From assembly GCF_028769735.1 (NCBI RefSeq), contig NC_088172.1, forward strand, positions 68,100,631 to 68,164,630: a stretch of DNA of 64,000 nt. Direction: 5' to 3'. Origin of the DNA: Zonotrichia leucophrys gambelii. Taxonomy: Eukaryota > Chordata > Aves > Passeriformes > Passerellidae. Under the pieces are notes generated by a model. That model did not search any database and was not told the DNA's origin. It saw nothing but the letters and a program-made list of their open reading frames with translations. Each line of letters starts with the position of its first letter. The first letter of the stretch is position 1. Both the position numbers and the translations under genes were made by a program. Below, one piece after another: positions 37,717 to 47,900 of this stretch.

Positions 37717-39471
37717 GTGAAGTAGTAAATTACATTTCCAAGCTCCTCCGGTGGGTATAATTTTACAAGAATTGAAATTATGTGAACAAAAAATGTGAGC
37801 TTGGTTTGGTTCTTTTGTTTTCTCCCCAGTACAAATGTGGCACTGTGCAAGCAGCTCTCAGATGCCTACAAGTTAAATTTTCTGTCTCTCTGGAGTAAGA
37901 AGGCAATTTCATTGCAGCTGAGTGTTGTGCAGACAGGGTGGCTGTAAAAATATTCAGTCATTTGTGTTAGTCACAGAAGTAATAACTTTATTACTGGAAC
38001 AAAGGCAGATTGCTGATATTTTAGGGTAATGTTTTTCCTCTTCATATTTATTGTAGTATCAGACAAGGTTTTACTGGTGTCACACAGACATTTGCTATCA
38101 TCATGCAAAAAGGTTTGGTCTTCTTGAGAGATTCTGAGTTAGATAATTTGAACATCTATTTTTTATTTTATTTCTGTGTATCTTATAAAATATTTCCTTA
38201 TAATTGTTAACACATTTTAGTATGTTGATTATTATATCTTCTCCTTTTTACCACACTGAACTTTTTTTTTTTTTGTATACTCTTTGGTAGAGCTTTATAT
38301 TTCTCCTCTTTCAGGTAGGTTATAGCTATGCTTGTATTTTTTCTTTCTAATTTTGTTTTCATGCTGCTAAGCAGAGCTGGTAATTTAGATGAATTCTTAC
38401 TGCATTTTCAGGAAGAAGAACTGACTGATCCCAGCACAAGTGGTCTGTAAAGCTGGAAGGGGTCTTTTCCACATGTTTGTGTACTCCCACACTCATAAAA
38501 TGGAAAATTGGTGAAAATGGAGAAGAGGATCATGATAATCTGTGTAGAGAATTCAGATGTTTCATACCAGTCCCCTGTACAAAGGCAGTAAGGTGGAGCC
38601 ATGCCAAGTCAAGAGACCTAAAGTTTTGTTACAAGAACTCTTACCTTAACATACCAGCACTCGTGTCCTTCAGTTTTAACCTGCTGGAGTTATGCATAAT
38701 TGATGCAGGGGTTAAGAAAGTCGTCTGACATCAGCATAAGGAAAATGTTAAGCTTTCTCAGTTTCTAGCACATGATTTTTAAGACATTTTAATCCCCTCC
38801 CTTTCAAGTGTGGATTTACTGTGGAGGTCAAGGGGTCATTAACACTTCCCCTGTTCCTCCACCATTAACAGGCAAATTCATCAAGGACTGGTGTTGGATA
38901 GTGTTATTTCATTAATGCACATACATGCATTTGGGTTTTTTTCTAAGCCAAAAGAAGAAATTTTCCTCATCATCCTATTTCTTCAACATTATTTGAAGTT
39001 CAGAAATTGTCTTTCATTTAAATATCAGTAGCTCAAGGCTCCAGTAAGAGACATTACTGTTTTTAGATGCTGCAGATGTTTTAGGAGGAAGAAAGGAGGC
39101 TTGCCCAAAATTGTTTTGCTTGCTATTGCAAGGACCAGAGCCACAACGGAGAAGATTTTTCATCCTGTTGCGCTGTACATCCCTCTGTGGGCAGTAGAGA
39201 GGGGCAAGTTCATAACTAGGCAGCCTCTTGTAGCAGACTGACAAAACAGATGAGACTACAATGGGATAACTGGCACCGAATAAAATGTGATAAAGCAAGG
39301 ATAGTTCCTCTGCCTGCTGTAGAAGCAGTCTGATGCCTGCCTACATATGTCTTTTTGAAAGTCACTCAAGGATGCACAGTTTTATACAGCCAAATACCCC
39401 TCAGTATGTAAATTTATTTAGTCGGTGTCATTTTGAGGTTATGTACACAAAGGCAGAAGAATATGACATCA

Positions 39472-40128
39472 CCAAGTGCACCCCACCAGGTGGGGTGGTA
39501 TGGTTGACACACCTGAAGGAAAGGATGCCATCCAGAGGGACCTGGACAAGCTCAAAAAGTGGTTATATAGGAATCTCATGAGATTTAAGAAGACCAAGTG
39601 CAAGGTCCCGCACCTGGATCAGGGGAACCCCTATGAATATAGACTGGGGATGAGCAGATCAAAAGCCTGCCAAGGGGAGCTTGGGAGTGCTGGTGGATGA
39701 GAGGCTGGACATGGCGTGGCAGTGTGCACTTGCCCAGAAAATCAGTCTTACCCTGGGCTTAATGAAAAGCAGGGAGAGGATTTTGCCTGTCTGCTCTGCT
39801 CTCTTGAGACCCCAGCTGCAGTTCTGCACCCAGCTTTGGGGCCCTTAGCACAGGCAGACAGCAACTTGTTAGAGTGAGTCCAGAAGAGGGCTGCTAAGAA
39901 GATAAGAGGAAAAGGGCACCTCTCCTGTGAGGAAAGGGGAAAATAATGTGGACTGTTCAGCCTGGAGAAGAGAAGACTGCAGGATGACCTATCCGTGGCC
40001 TTCCAGACCACAAGACTGGTGGAGTGAAATTGTTTACAAGACCATGACAGGACAAGGGAGAATGGCTTCAAACTGACAGAGAGAAGGTTTAGATTAAATA
40101 AAGTTCTGTAACAGTGGTGAGGCACTGA
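39472..40128 (+). mobile_element. CR1 LINE fragment, 5' part (interrupted)
   Basis: A 5'-truncated CR1. Translation near 39,530 gives 'DAIQRDLDKLKKWL' and 'RNLMRFKKTKCKV', matching the family region just downstream of the polymerase active site. The open frame lasts about 70 codons and then breaks near 39,700. Further landmarks are 'gagaggctggacatggc' near 39,699, 'gtccagaagagggctgc' near 39,878, and 'tgttcagcctggagaagag' near 39,954. It stops in 'gaggcactgaa', exactly where a solo LTR begins. Confidence 0.92.
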
Positions 40129-40133
40129 ATGGG
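40129..40133 (+). repeat. Left target-site duplication of the solo LTR
   Basis: The 5 bp 'atggg' lie directly before the LTR. The right copy reads 'acagg'. They differ by two transitions, and 'acagg' is what the CR1 host should carry here, so both fit an original 5-bp duplication. Confidence 0.55.
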
Positions 40134-40851
40134 TGTTTTAGGTTGGAAATGCAAGATGTGGCTAGAGATGTGTGTTCTATTGCCATCTGTTAGAGGTGGG
40201 GCAGTTATCTTCTTCTAACTGGGCCACCTGTTAAAAGCGGGTAGGACAGTTTTCTTTATCTCTTTCACAACCAATCCTCCCTCCAGGAAATATCTTCTGT
40301 TAACGGACCACTGAGTCTCACTGATAAAATTACATCATCCCATTGTGAGCTGCTCCGCCCCAGGGGAGGAGCCAGGAATTCCTATCTGGATATGATCTGA
40401 GAGTTGGAACACCACAGTCAGCCTTTTCCCACTGGGCTCTCAGAGGAGTAGCTTTTCCCCACTAGATTCCCAGAAGAAGACCAGGCCCATCTATACCACC
40501 ACTGGACCTTCAGAAAAAAAGATACCTTTCTACAAGATCATTGTTTCAACAGAACCACATCTGTCACTCCAGGAGGACTTCAGCCACCATTTAATCAGAC
40601 TGCTACCAACACCCTGACCCACAGGGTGTCAGGTCATATTCTGACTCTATCAGTGTTGTTTTGTATTACTGCATTTTTATTTTTACTTTTATTTTTCCAA
40701 ATAAAGAACTGCTGTTCCTACTCCCATATCTTTGCCTGAGAGCCCCTTAACTTCAAAATTAAAATAATTCAAAGGGAGGGGGTTTACATTTTCCATTTTA
40801 AGAGAAGCTCCTGCCTTCCTTAGCATACACCTATATTTTCAAATCAAGACA
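40134..40851 (+). mobile_element. Solo LTR of an avian endogenous retrovirus-like element (ERVL-like)
   Basis: A 718-bp block starts TGTTTTAGG and ends CAAGACA, the TG...CA ends expected of an LTR. It carries a GC-box-like 'gctccgccccagggg' near 40,351-40,365 and an AATAAA signal at 40,700-40,705 followed by a T/G-bearing region. It interrupts a CR1 copy cleanly, with a 5-bp candidate duplication on each side. A 5-bp duplication suits ERVL and ERV1 types better than ERVK, which leaves 6 bp. No internal retroviral genes and no second LTR are present, so it is probably what remained after exchange between two LTRs. Its family name cannot be fixed by eye. Confidence 0.8.
40700..40705 (+). promoter_or_regulatory. 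Polyadenylation signal of the solo LTR
   Basis: A canonical AATAAA lies about 150 bp before the LTR end, in the order expected for the R/U5 border. It could end transcripts that cross the region. Confidence 0.6.
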
Positions 40852-41030
40852 ACAGGTTTCCCAGAGAAGATGTTAATGTCCCAGGAAGTGTTCAAGGCCA
40901 GGTTGGATGGGGCGCTGAGCAATCTGGTCTAGTGAAAGTTGTCCCTGCCCTTGACAGGAGGGTTGGAGCGGGATGATTGTTAAGATCTCTTCCAACCCAA
41001 ACCACTCTGTGATTCTACGATACTATGACA
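40852..41030 (+). mobile_element. CR1 LINE 3' end (resumes after solo LTR)
   Basis: Begins with 'acaggtttcccagagaagat' (this includes the right 5-bp duplication), continues with 'caaggccaggttggatgggg' near 40,893, and ends with 'accactctgtgattctacga' near 41,001-41,020. This completes the copy that broke off at 40,128. Confidence 0.93.
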
Positions 41031-41778
41031 TGGGGCCTGTTAAGCCAGTAAAGGGTTTTCTGTGTGTCTGTTCTTTACTGTTTTCTTAAGGGTAAGCTTG
41101 TTTGTCTTCTAGATGGAAGAAATGTGTTTCAGAGTGTTTGGGTATTTTGGATCACTTGCTCTCTGGAAATACTAAAATAATACCCACAACACAACCCACG
41201 TGCACTAAATATATGAAGTCAGAAAGGAACTGACTTCTGTTAAGTACTTTAATGTAATAGAAACTAAAATGATGGCCATATGATTTGTAGTGAATGCAAG
41301 TTATATGGAAGAAAATGGCACATCACCTCAACATTAATTACTTAATGACACAAAACTGATGATATAAAAACTGCTGTAGGTGGTCAAAGTTGAGTATAGT
41401 CAGGCTAGTGTAACACTCTGAATTCCAAATATCTATTTGACATTCTGCCTACGGTTATATTCTTCTTTTTTTTTCCTCCCTTCTTGAGATGACTTCTTTT
41501 TCATTCTTGTTTTTGCATCCTTCAGAGTGTCTTAGTTTTCTTCAGCCTAACCCTCCTGGGAGAGACAAAGATAGAAAACCTTCAGTTTGCTGCTATTTCA
41601 CTCTGCTTTACTTACTGCTTTAGAGACAGTCACTTTCTGGTATGTGAGGACAAGATGTCATGAGGCACATAGTACAATAGTAAACCCAGGCTTTGATCTA
41701 TTGCTAGAAGTGGATGTGGGAAGAGAGAAAAAGGTTGAGCTTTTCTAAAAGATAGATTTAAAAGATAGATTTATAAAC

Positions 41779-41810
<32 letters not shown>

Positions 41811-41877
41811 CTAATATAGAGATATACATATATATATATATATAAACCTAATATATATATTTATATATATATATATA
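41779..41877. repeat. AT dinucleotide repeat blocks
   Basis: Three AT/TA runs (about 41,779-41,805, 41,828-41,844 and 41,850-41,877) are separated by two related spacers that share 'cctaatata'. The repeated spacer suggests that the whole block was partly duplicated. Confidence 0.88.
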
Positions 41878-42869
41878 GACATACTAGAGTCTTCCTTGGA
41901 CATAAGCAAACTAGCTACCAGCCCTGTTTAGTATTATACATAGGTTAAAGCTTACTGTGTGATTGTTATTTTCATCCAAAACCAGGGTTACTAGAACTTC
42001 CATGTCACATGATGTCACATGATCTCAGCTTCATGGCTTTCTCAGTGAGGGCTTGGCTGTTCTTATCCCCAACTGCCCCATTTAGAGAAAAGCTGAGCAG
42101 ATCCCTGGCAATTTGCTGAGCTGTGCTGGCCATGGTTTGCAGAGAGTCCATCACCTGCTGACATATTCCTGCCATTCATCTCCCATTGAAATCCTTCACT
42201 CAGGTCTCTTATTCACAAAAAGGGGGTTGGAGGCAAAAAGGAACACATTATTTTTCCCTTCTAGATATATTGTAAAAGTGACCTTGTCTCCTGCTCAGGT
42301 TTGTTTATATATATTGGCACATCAGAAAAATGACTGGCAATGTTAAATACTGTGATTTGAATTAGTGGTTTGTGAAGCATCCAAATAATCTGAATAAAGT
42401 ACATTACAAAAATGCTGGAAATTGACATTACATCTATGTTGATGCACATTTCAGTTGCCAAGAAAAGAGCAGTTTGGCTGGAGGATCCAACAAAATCTGC
42501 TTAGTGGGTCTTCCTTGGCGAGAGCCCACAAAGCAGATTGCTTTCATACAGTACTCCCTTAATCACTGTAAAGAGGTTTCAGAGAGATTAATAATAACTA
42601 GTGCAGTTGTTACACCCACACACAGTGACTCAGACGCACGGCCCAGGGAGAGTCTTTACCTGTGTGGGCCACACAGACACATGCCAATATTTAGTCCAAT
42701 AAAGATGTCTTTCCAGCAGCATGAATGATAATCTTGGAGGTAGTTGATGACAGGGCCTGTCAAACAAGCCCCTATACTGAGACACAGCCCAATATATAAC
42801 AGTGTCTCACTAGAGCCACATTAAAGACTGCAGTGAAATCCTCTCACTCTCCCTCCCTTTTCTCTCTCA

Positions 42870-43480
42870 GATATCAGCAGCACTGATTAAAACAAAATAA
42901 TACCTAGTCCCAGCATCATGCTGCGCTGCAGTGAGAGGACTCTAAGAGTAATGAGGGCCCATTTGGTTTAAATGAATTTTTGGCGAGTGTTTCTGAGTCC
43001 GGGCTGAGGCAGCTGGCTGTTAGTCAGACGCGGTGCAGGCAGGAGGTGATCAGACAGTGCTGTGGCAGCGGGGGCTGAGGAGGAGTTCTGAGCTGCTGCT
43101 GCTGCTGCTACTCCTCATGCTAAATGTGTGGATAGCCTCGGTGCTACTGACTGTGCTGGCCACAGCAGACACCCATCCATGGTTTTGTCTCTTTTGGACC
43201 TGTTGTTTAGCTGAAATTTTGTGTGGTTTAAGTTATCTCATTGCCTATTTCTGACAAAAAAGAGGAGCAATTGCGATTTGATTAACCTCCCTGGGAACAG
43301 GGAGTGCTCAGGAATACTCTATCCGAGTCTTTAGTCAGCTACAGATTAGCAGAGAATAATAATTCAGTGGCTGTTACAGAGCAAGTTCCATGTAGCAACT
43401 GGAGTTAAATAATTATGGATTGCCTCCGGCTTGCAGCTCATTTGATAGCAAAGCTCCTATTGACTTCAATGGCACGGGAG
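42870..43480. other. CpG-richer unique segment, candidate regulatory element
   Basis: In an otherwise CpG-poor region this stretch holds around ten CpG sites, mainly between 42,920 and 43,470. It also has clustered homeodomain-like TAAT/ATTA words and a (GCT)6 run. A 73-codon frame (43,033-43,254, plus) has a Leu-rich hydrophobic segment encoded mostly by the GCT run and shows no recognisable protein. A first exon or promoter cannot be excluded, yet no TATA box, strong splice donor or coding continuation is evident. A conserved non-coding element is the better guess. Confidence 0.3.
43092..43109 (+). repeat. (GCT)6 trinucleotide repeat
   Basis: Six perfect GCT units. They account for most of the Leu run in the overlapping open frame. 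Confidence 0.9.
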
Positions 43481-43689
43481 ATTGTGGAAGCCTTGGAATA
43501 GTGGCAGGAACAAGTCAACCATAACATTATCTATGGAAATAAAAGCCTTCCAACTAGAGAAATAGGGATAAATTGAGGACAATTAGGAAGTATTTGAGCT
43601 CTCATTCCTACCTACAATATGGTAGGAAGTCAGGCTCTGATTTAATTAATTTTGTGGTCAAAAAGACATAAGGCAACAAGCCACTTTGG

Positions 43690-44906
43690 AGAGGAAGAGA
43701 AAAGCCAGATCCTGTTTGGCTAATTTGATCTCCTTCTATGAGAAGGTAACCCACTTGCATGAGGGAAAGACTTGTGGCTGTTGTTTACCTGGACTTTACT
43801 AAAGTTTTTCCACTGTTTTCCACAGTATTCTCCCAGAAAAACTGGCTGCTCATAGCTTAGATGGTTATACTCTTCTCTGGGTAAAAATCTGTCTGGATGG
43901 CCTGGCTCAGAGAGTTATGGTGGATGTGCTTAAATCCAGCTGGTCACTGGTGGTGTTCCCTAGGACTCTGTTCTGGAGCCATTGCTGTTTAATGTTTTTA
44001 TCCATGATTTGGGTGAGGGGATCAGGCATCCCCTCAGTCAATTTGCAGATGACATTAAGAGTGTTGATCTGCTGGAGGGCAGCAAGGCTCTGCAGAGAGG
44101 CTGGATCAATGGGCCACAGCCAACTGGATGAAGTCCAACACGATGAGGCACTTGGGTCACAACAACCCTGGGCTGAAATACAGGCTTGGGGAAGAGTGGC
44201 TGGAAATCTGCTTGGCTGAAAAGGATCTGGAGGAGCTGACTGATATCCAGTGACTGTAAGCCCAAAGGTGTTCAGGTGGCCAAGAAAGCCAATGGCATCC
44301 TGGCCTTTACCAAGAGTAGGGTGGACAGCAGGATCAGCAGGGCAGTGATCATCCCCCTGTACTCAGCACTGATGAAGCCACACCTTGAATCCTGCGCTCA
44401 GTTTTGGATGCCTCATTGCAAGAAAGACTTTGAGGTGCTGGAGTGAGTCTAGAGGAGGGCAGCATAGCTGGAGGAGCATCTGGAGCACAGTTTTTATGAG
44501 GTGTGGCTGAGGAATCTAGGGTTGTTTAGCCTGAAGGAAAGAAGGCTTAGGGAAATTTAACCACACCATGGAGCTGCCTGAAGGGAGGCTGTAGTCAGCT
44601 GGGAGCCAATCTCTTCTGCCAAGTGACAAATGAAAGGATGAGAAGGAATAGCCCCAAGTTGCACCAGGGGATATTTAGATTTTATATTAGGAAAAAAATC
44701 TTTACTGAAGGGGTTGTCAAGCAGTGGAACAAGCTGCCCTGGGAAGTGGTTGATTCACCATTCCTGCAGGTATTTAAAAGACATGTAGATTTGGTTCTTT
44801 GAGACATGGTTTAGAGATAGACTTGACCGTGTTACATTTGTGGTTGGACTCAATGTTATCAAAGGTCTTTTCTAACCAAAATTATTCTACGATCCTTTTC
44901 TATGAA
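43690..44906 (+). mobile_element. CR1 LINE fragment, longest copy in the window
   Basis: About 1.2 kb, 5'-truncated inside the reverse transcriptase. The upstream part reads 'ctccttctatgagaaggt' and translates near 43,789 as 'LDFTKVFPLFSTVFS', the motif-A neighbourhood, with Pro where the family has the second Asp. Later landmarks are 'ttaatgtttttatccatgat' near 43,989, 'caatttgcagatgacatta' near 44,039 (the FADD-type box), and a 3' UTR with 'gagacatggtttagagatag' near 44,801. It ends in 'attattctacgatccttttc'. Stops and frameshifts break all frames. The 3' UTR type matches the small fragment at 53,708. Confidence 0.93.
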
Positions 44907-47900
44907 AAGCAAGAGAAACGTCTTTTCTGACCTTCAGTGTCTCCCTGTGGAGAAGGGGCACAGAATTTATTTGGGGCAGTACAATGTTGTCCAGCTTACC
45001 TAAGATTTTCTTTTCAAGTTGTTTCTCTAACCCCTCCACCCCCAGGCCAAATCACATGGAGAAAACGACAGGAATATGGAGAGGGGCAAATTCACAACAA
45101 AGTGTGAAGTACAATGTGAAAGTGAAAAAAGGTTTGATTTTCTTGTTTTAAGAGAGGAAGTCAAACAGAGATTGAACTTGAACTTTTAAGTTTTTGTCCT
45201 TTTGGCAACCTGCAGAAAAGCACAAAGAGCTTCAATAGTCAGAAAAATTTTCAGACCAGAAATCACATCAGTAGATTTCTGCTATCCATCCTGAGGTTGT
45301 ATTAGCTCACTTCCAAAATTTTTACTGTGAAGTAGACTACTTCTTTAAATTCATAGTGTTCAGTGCTGTCATTGTCTGCATTGTACACAGCTAATCAGTT
45401 TAGTTACAGACTGGCTGGATAAGAGCAGTGTTTCAATAGCCAATCCCCTAAATGGATCTATAGACCCTAAAATAAATTAGCAACTCATATATTATTTTGA
45501 ATTCCAGGCTATTTGCCAGAAAAGTAACATGCAATACATATGATAAAGTGTGAAGGTGCCTGCCTTTATGAAATGTGAGTGTGGGAAGATATAACTGATT
45601 TTTTTGTTGTTGTTTTTCTTAAATTTCTATATAGTTATTGGAATTGGCAGCTTCAATTAATTTACTTAGTTGAATTAATTTGACTTAGGTGCAAGGCACA
45701 TGTGTTTTATAATTGTGTATGTTGTTTGTCTCGTTTGTTTTGCACGATCTGTCAGGAGCTGCATTGTAGAGGGCCCCAAAGATCCTCTGTGGCATAAATG
45801 GCATGAGCTGTTATGTACAGAAGCCTCTCTTCACCTGAAGGAGCTTTTCATGCATTGTCAAGACTTTCCAACTCAACAGGAAGAGTTGTAAAATAAGAAA
45901 GAATAAAGGGCTCAGCCTATAGGCGTGTTTTAATACAGTAGGGAAAAGAACAAGTAAATTGGTGAAAAGGTTAGAAAGATGAAGGGAACAGGGAGGAAGG
46001 GAGAAGAGACTGACATGATCAATAGTTTGCCGAAGGAAGCGCTGCTGCTGTGAGGTCTGCACTCAGTTATGAGATAAGAGAGAACAATGGACCTACACCA
46101 CCAGAAGCCACATAAGGTCAGGGAAAACCCACAGAGAGTGTGGGCTGTCCAGTGCACCATGTGGAATAGCAGTGATAAGGTGGTTTAATGGTAACACAAC
46201 TATAGAAAAAGTGTTGCTTAGAAGTCACTGTTTAAAATTATGAAAAAGCAGTGTCACTAAAATTGTTATGGTTTTTTTCCCCTGCATTCATTTGTAACAT
46301 TTCCTTTTAAGTAAAAATCTCTCTGATAAAGACTAGGAAGGAAAATTTTAAAATACATAGCATATTGGGACATCGATACTTCATAGATTTATAGTTGCCA
46401 GTAAATTTAGTAAGTACATTTCCAGCAATAAAAATTTAAATAGTTAATTTGAACATGTAGTCCATTTATTTCCTGTCCACAAATCTGCTTGAATATTCTT
46501 TCCTTTTCATTTTAACTTACTCTGAGAGTAATTTCCAAAAACTGTTGGTTGTTAGTGAGCATTTTTCTGTAGGTTTACAAAAAAAACCCTCAAAACCCCT
46601 CAATCAAACAAGTTTGGATTTAATGTGTTATTCACATGATATTTCTGTGACACTACTGAATAATTATGTGTCTGTGAAAGTGTTTGGAAGAAATTTAAAG
46701 GATTCAAAATCTGCCATCAGTAAAAATCTTAACTGTTGACTGTGCTGAAGTACATTCTTGACAGTAATTTTTTACTGCCAGAATATTTATAGGAAGCAAA
46801 CATAAAATGGACAGAAACACAGTCAATAAAAAAATGAAAAAACTTTGCCATTTCTTTTCAGACAACTGCAATAGTTCATTATCTTCTTCCAACTGGTGAA
46901 AAATTCCTATTCTAGCTGGCTTTTGAGGATATAAACCATAGCCATGTTTGAAGTACCTTTGCAAATCACTGTAGTGCTTAATTGTTTTGGTTTTTTTTCC
47001 CTTAAACATTTTCCTCTGTGCAGAGGAAAGGAGAGAGGGCAATTTCCACTTGGTCCCCTTCTTGCCACACCTAACAGAAATTCACAGAGAATTTCAGTAT
47101 GTTTTATGTGCTCCGTTGTCCTTTCCCCTGCACATGAGTGTGAAGAGTCTGCATATGACATCATTTTTGGGGATGAGCTTATAATGAATGCAATAATGTA
47201 AGCAAAATGCCTTTTCAGCACCTGCAGTGCCAGCTGCAGAGGCTGCTCCCCTTCACGGCCTGTTGGTGCTGTGGTTCCTCACTGCTGGCAGGGTGGGATG
47301 GGAGAGCTGTGCGACACATCTGTCTACCACTGCCTGAGAGGAGCCTCAGGACCTCCATACCAGTACAAATCTGTGAGTGCAGTGAATCTGTGTGAGGGGA
47401 AACCCCCACGAAAATAGTGGGAATGGGAAGGGCCAGTGCATCCACACCCAGCCTGGCCTGCTTTTTCTGAAGCCAAAAATAAAATTACATGCATGCTCTG
47501 TTGTCACTCTCAGACTGCCCTCCTCTCTTTGAGAGATAATAGTGTGTGTATTCCTTTGCAGCAAATGCTGTGGTGGGAATTTATGCTTAGGAGAGTCCAC
47601 ACAGTGTTGGAGGTCAGAGAGTCAAAGATACCCTTCTGTTTATCCCCTTGCAGTAAGGCAGGATTTAAATGCTCATTCTGAGATTCTCCCTTCCATCCTC
47701 CCTTGACCCAGTCTGGAGGTGGCTGACTAATTAAAAGAGAATAAATATGTCAGTGCTGACCCCAGGGATAATGCAGAGACAGGTCTTAATTTCCAGTTTT
47801 TAGATGTTGAACTGTGATGAAATGGTAACAGCGATACAGCGCTTCACAGTCCTATTAAATCTACTTTATACAGCCAGTACACAAAATCTGATGGAATGAA

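Larger units (their letters stand above)
14691..39470. other. About 25 kb of largely unique non-coding DNA
   Basis: No gene, CR1 or LTR is recognised in this long interval. Listed separately are poly-A tracts, a TG/TA-rich stretch near 22.9 kb, a CA repeat at 35.35 kb and an AT-rich tandem at 37.65 kb. A slightly GC-richer patch lies at 27,430-27,600 and a weaker one at 32,440-32,800. The open frames are all short (up to about 134 codons), scattered over both strands, and none shows a domain, signal peptide plus conserved body, or splice-consistent continuation that I could defend. Confidence 0.5.
41031..43689. other. Unique non-coding DNA with AT repeats and a regulatory candidate
   Basis: No gene is recognised. 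It holds the AT dinucleotide blocks (41,779-41,877), a small tandem 'atgtcacatg' pair near 42,002-42,021, and the CpG-richer segment described at 42,870-43,480. Confidence 0.5.

Noticed and set aside
41779..41877. AT blocks as a matrix-attachment or replication origin
   Set aside because: Nothing beyond the dinucleotide repeat supports a function.
43033..43254. 73-codon frame with a signal-peptide-like Leu run
   Set aside because: The Leu run comes from the (GCT)6 repeat and the remainder matches nothing. Not called as a gene; retained only as part of a candidate regulatory segment.
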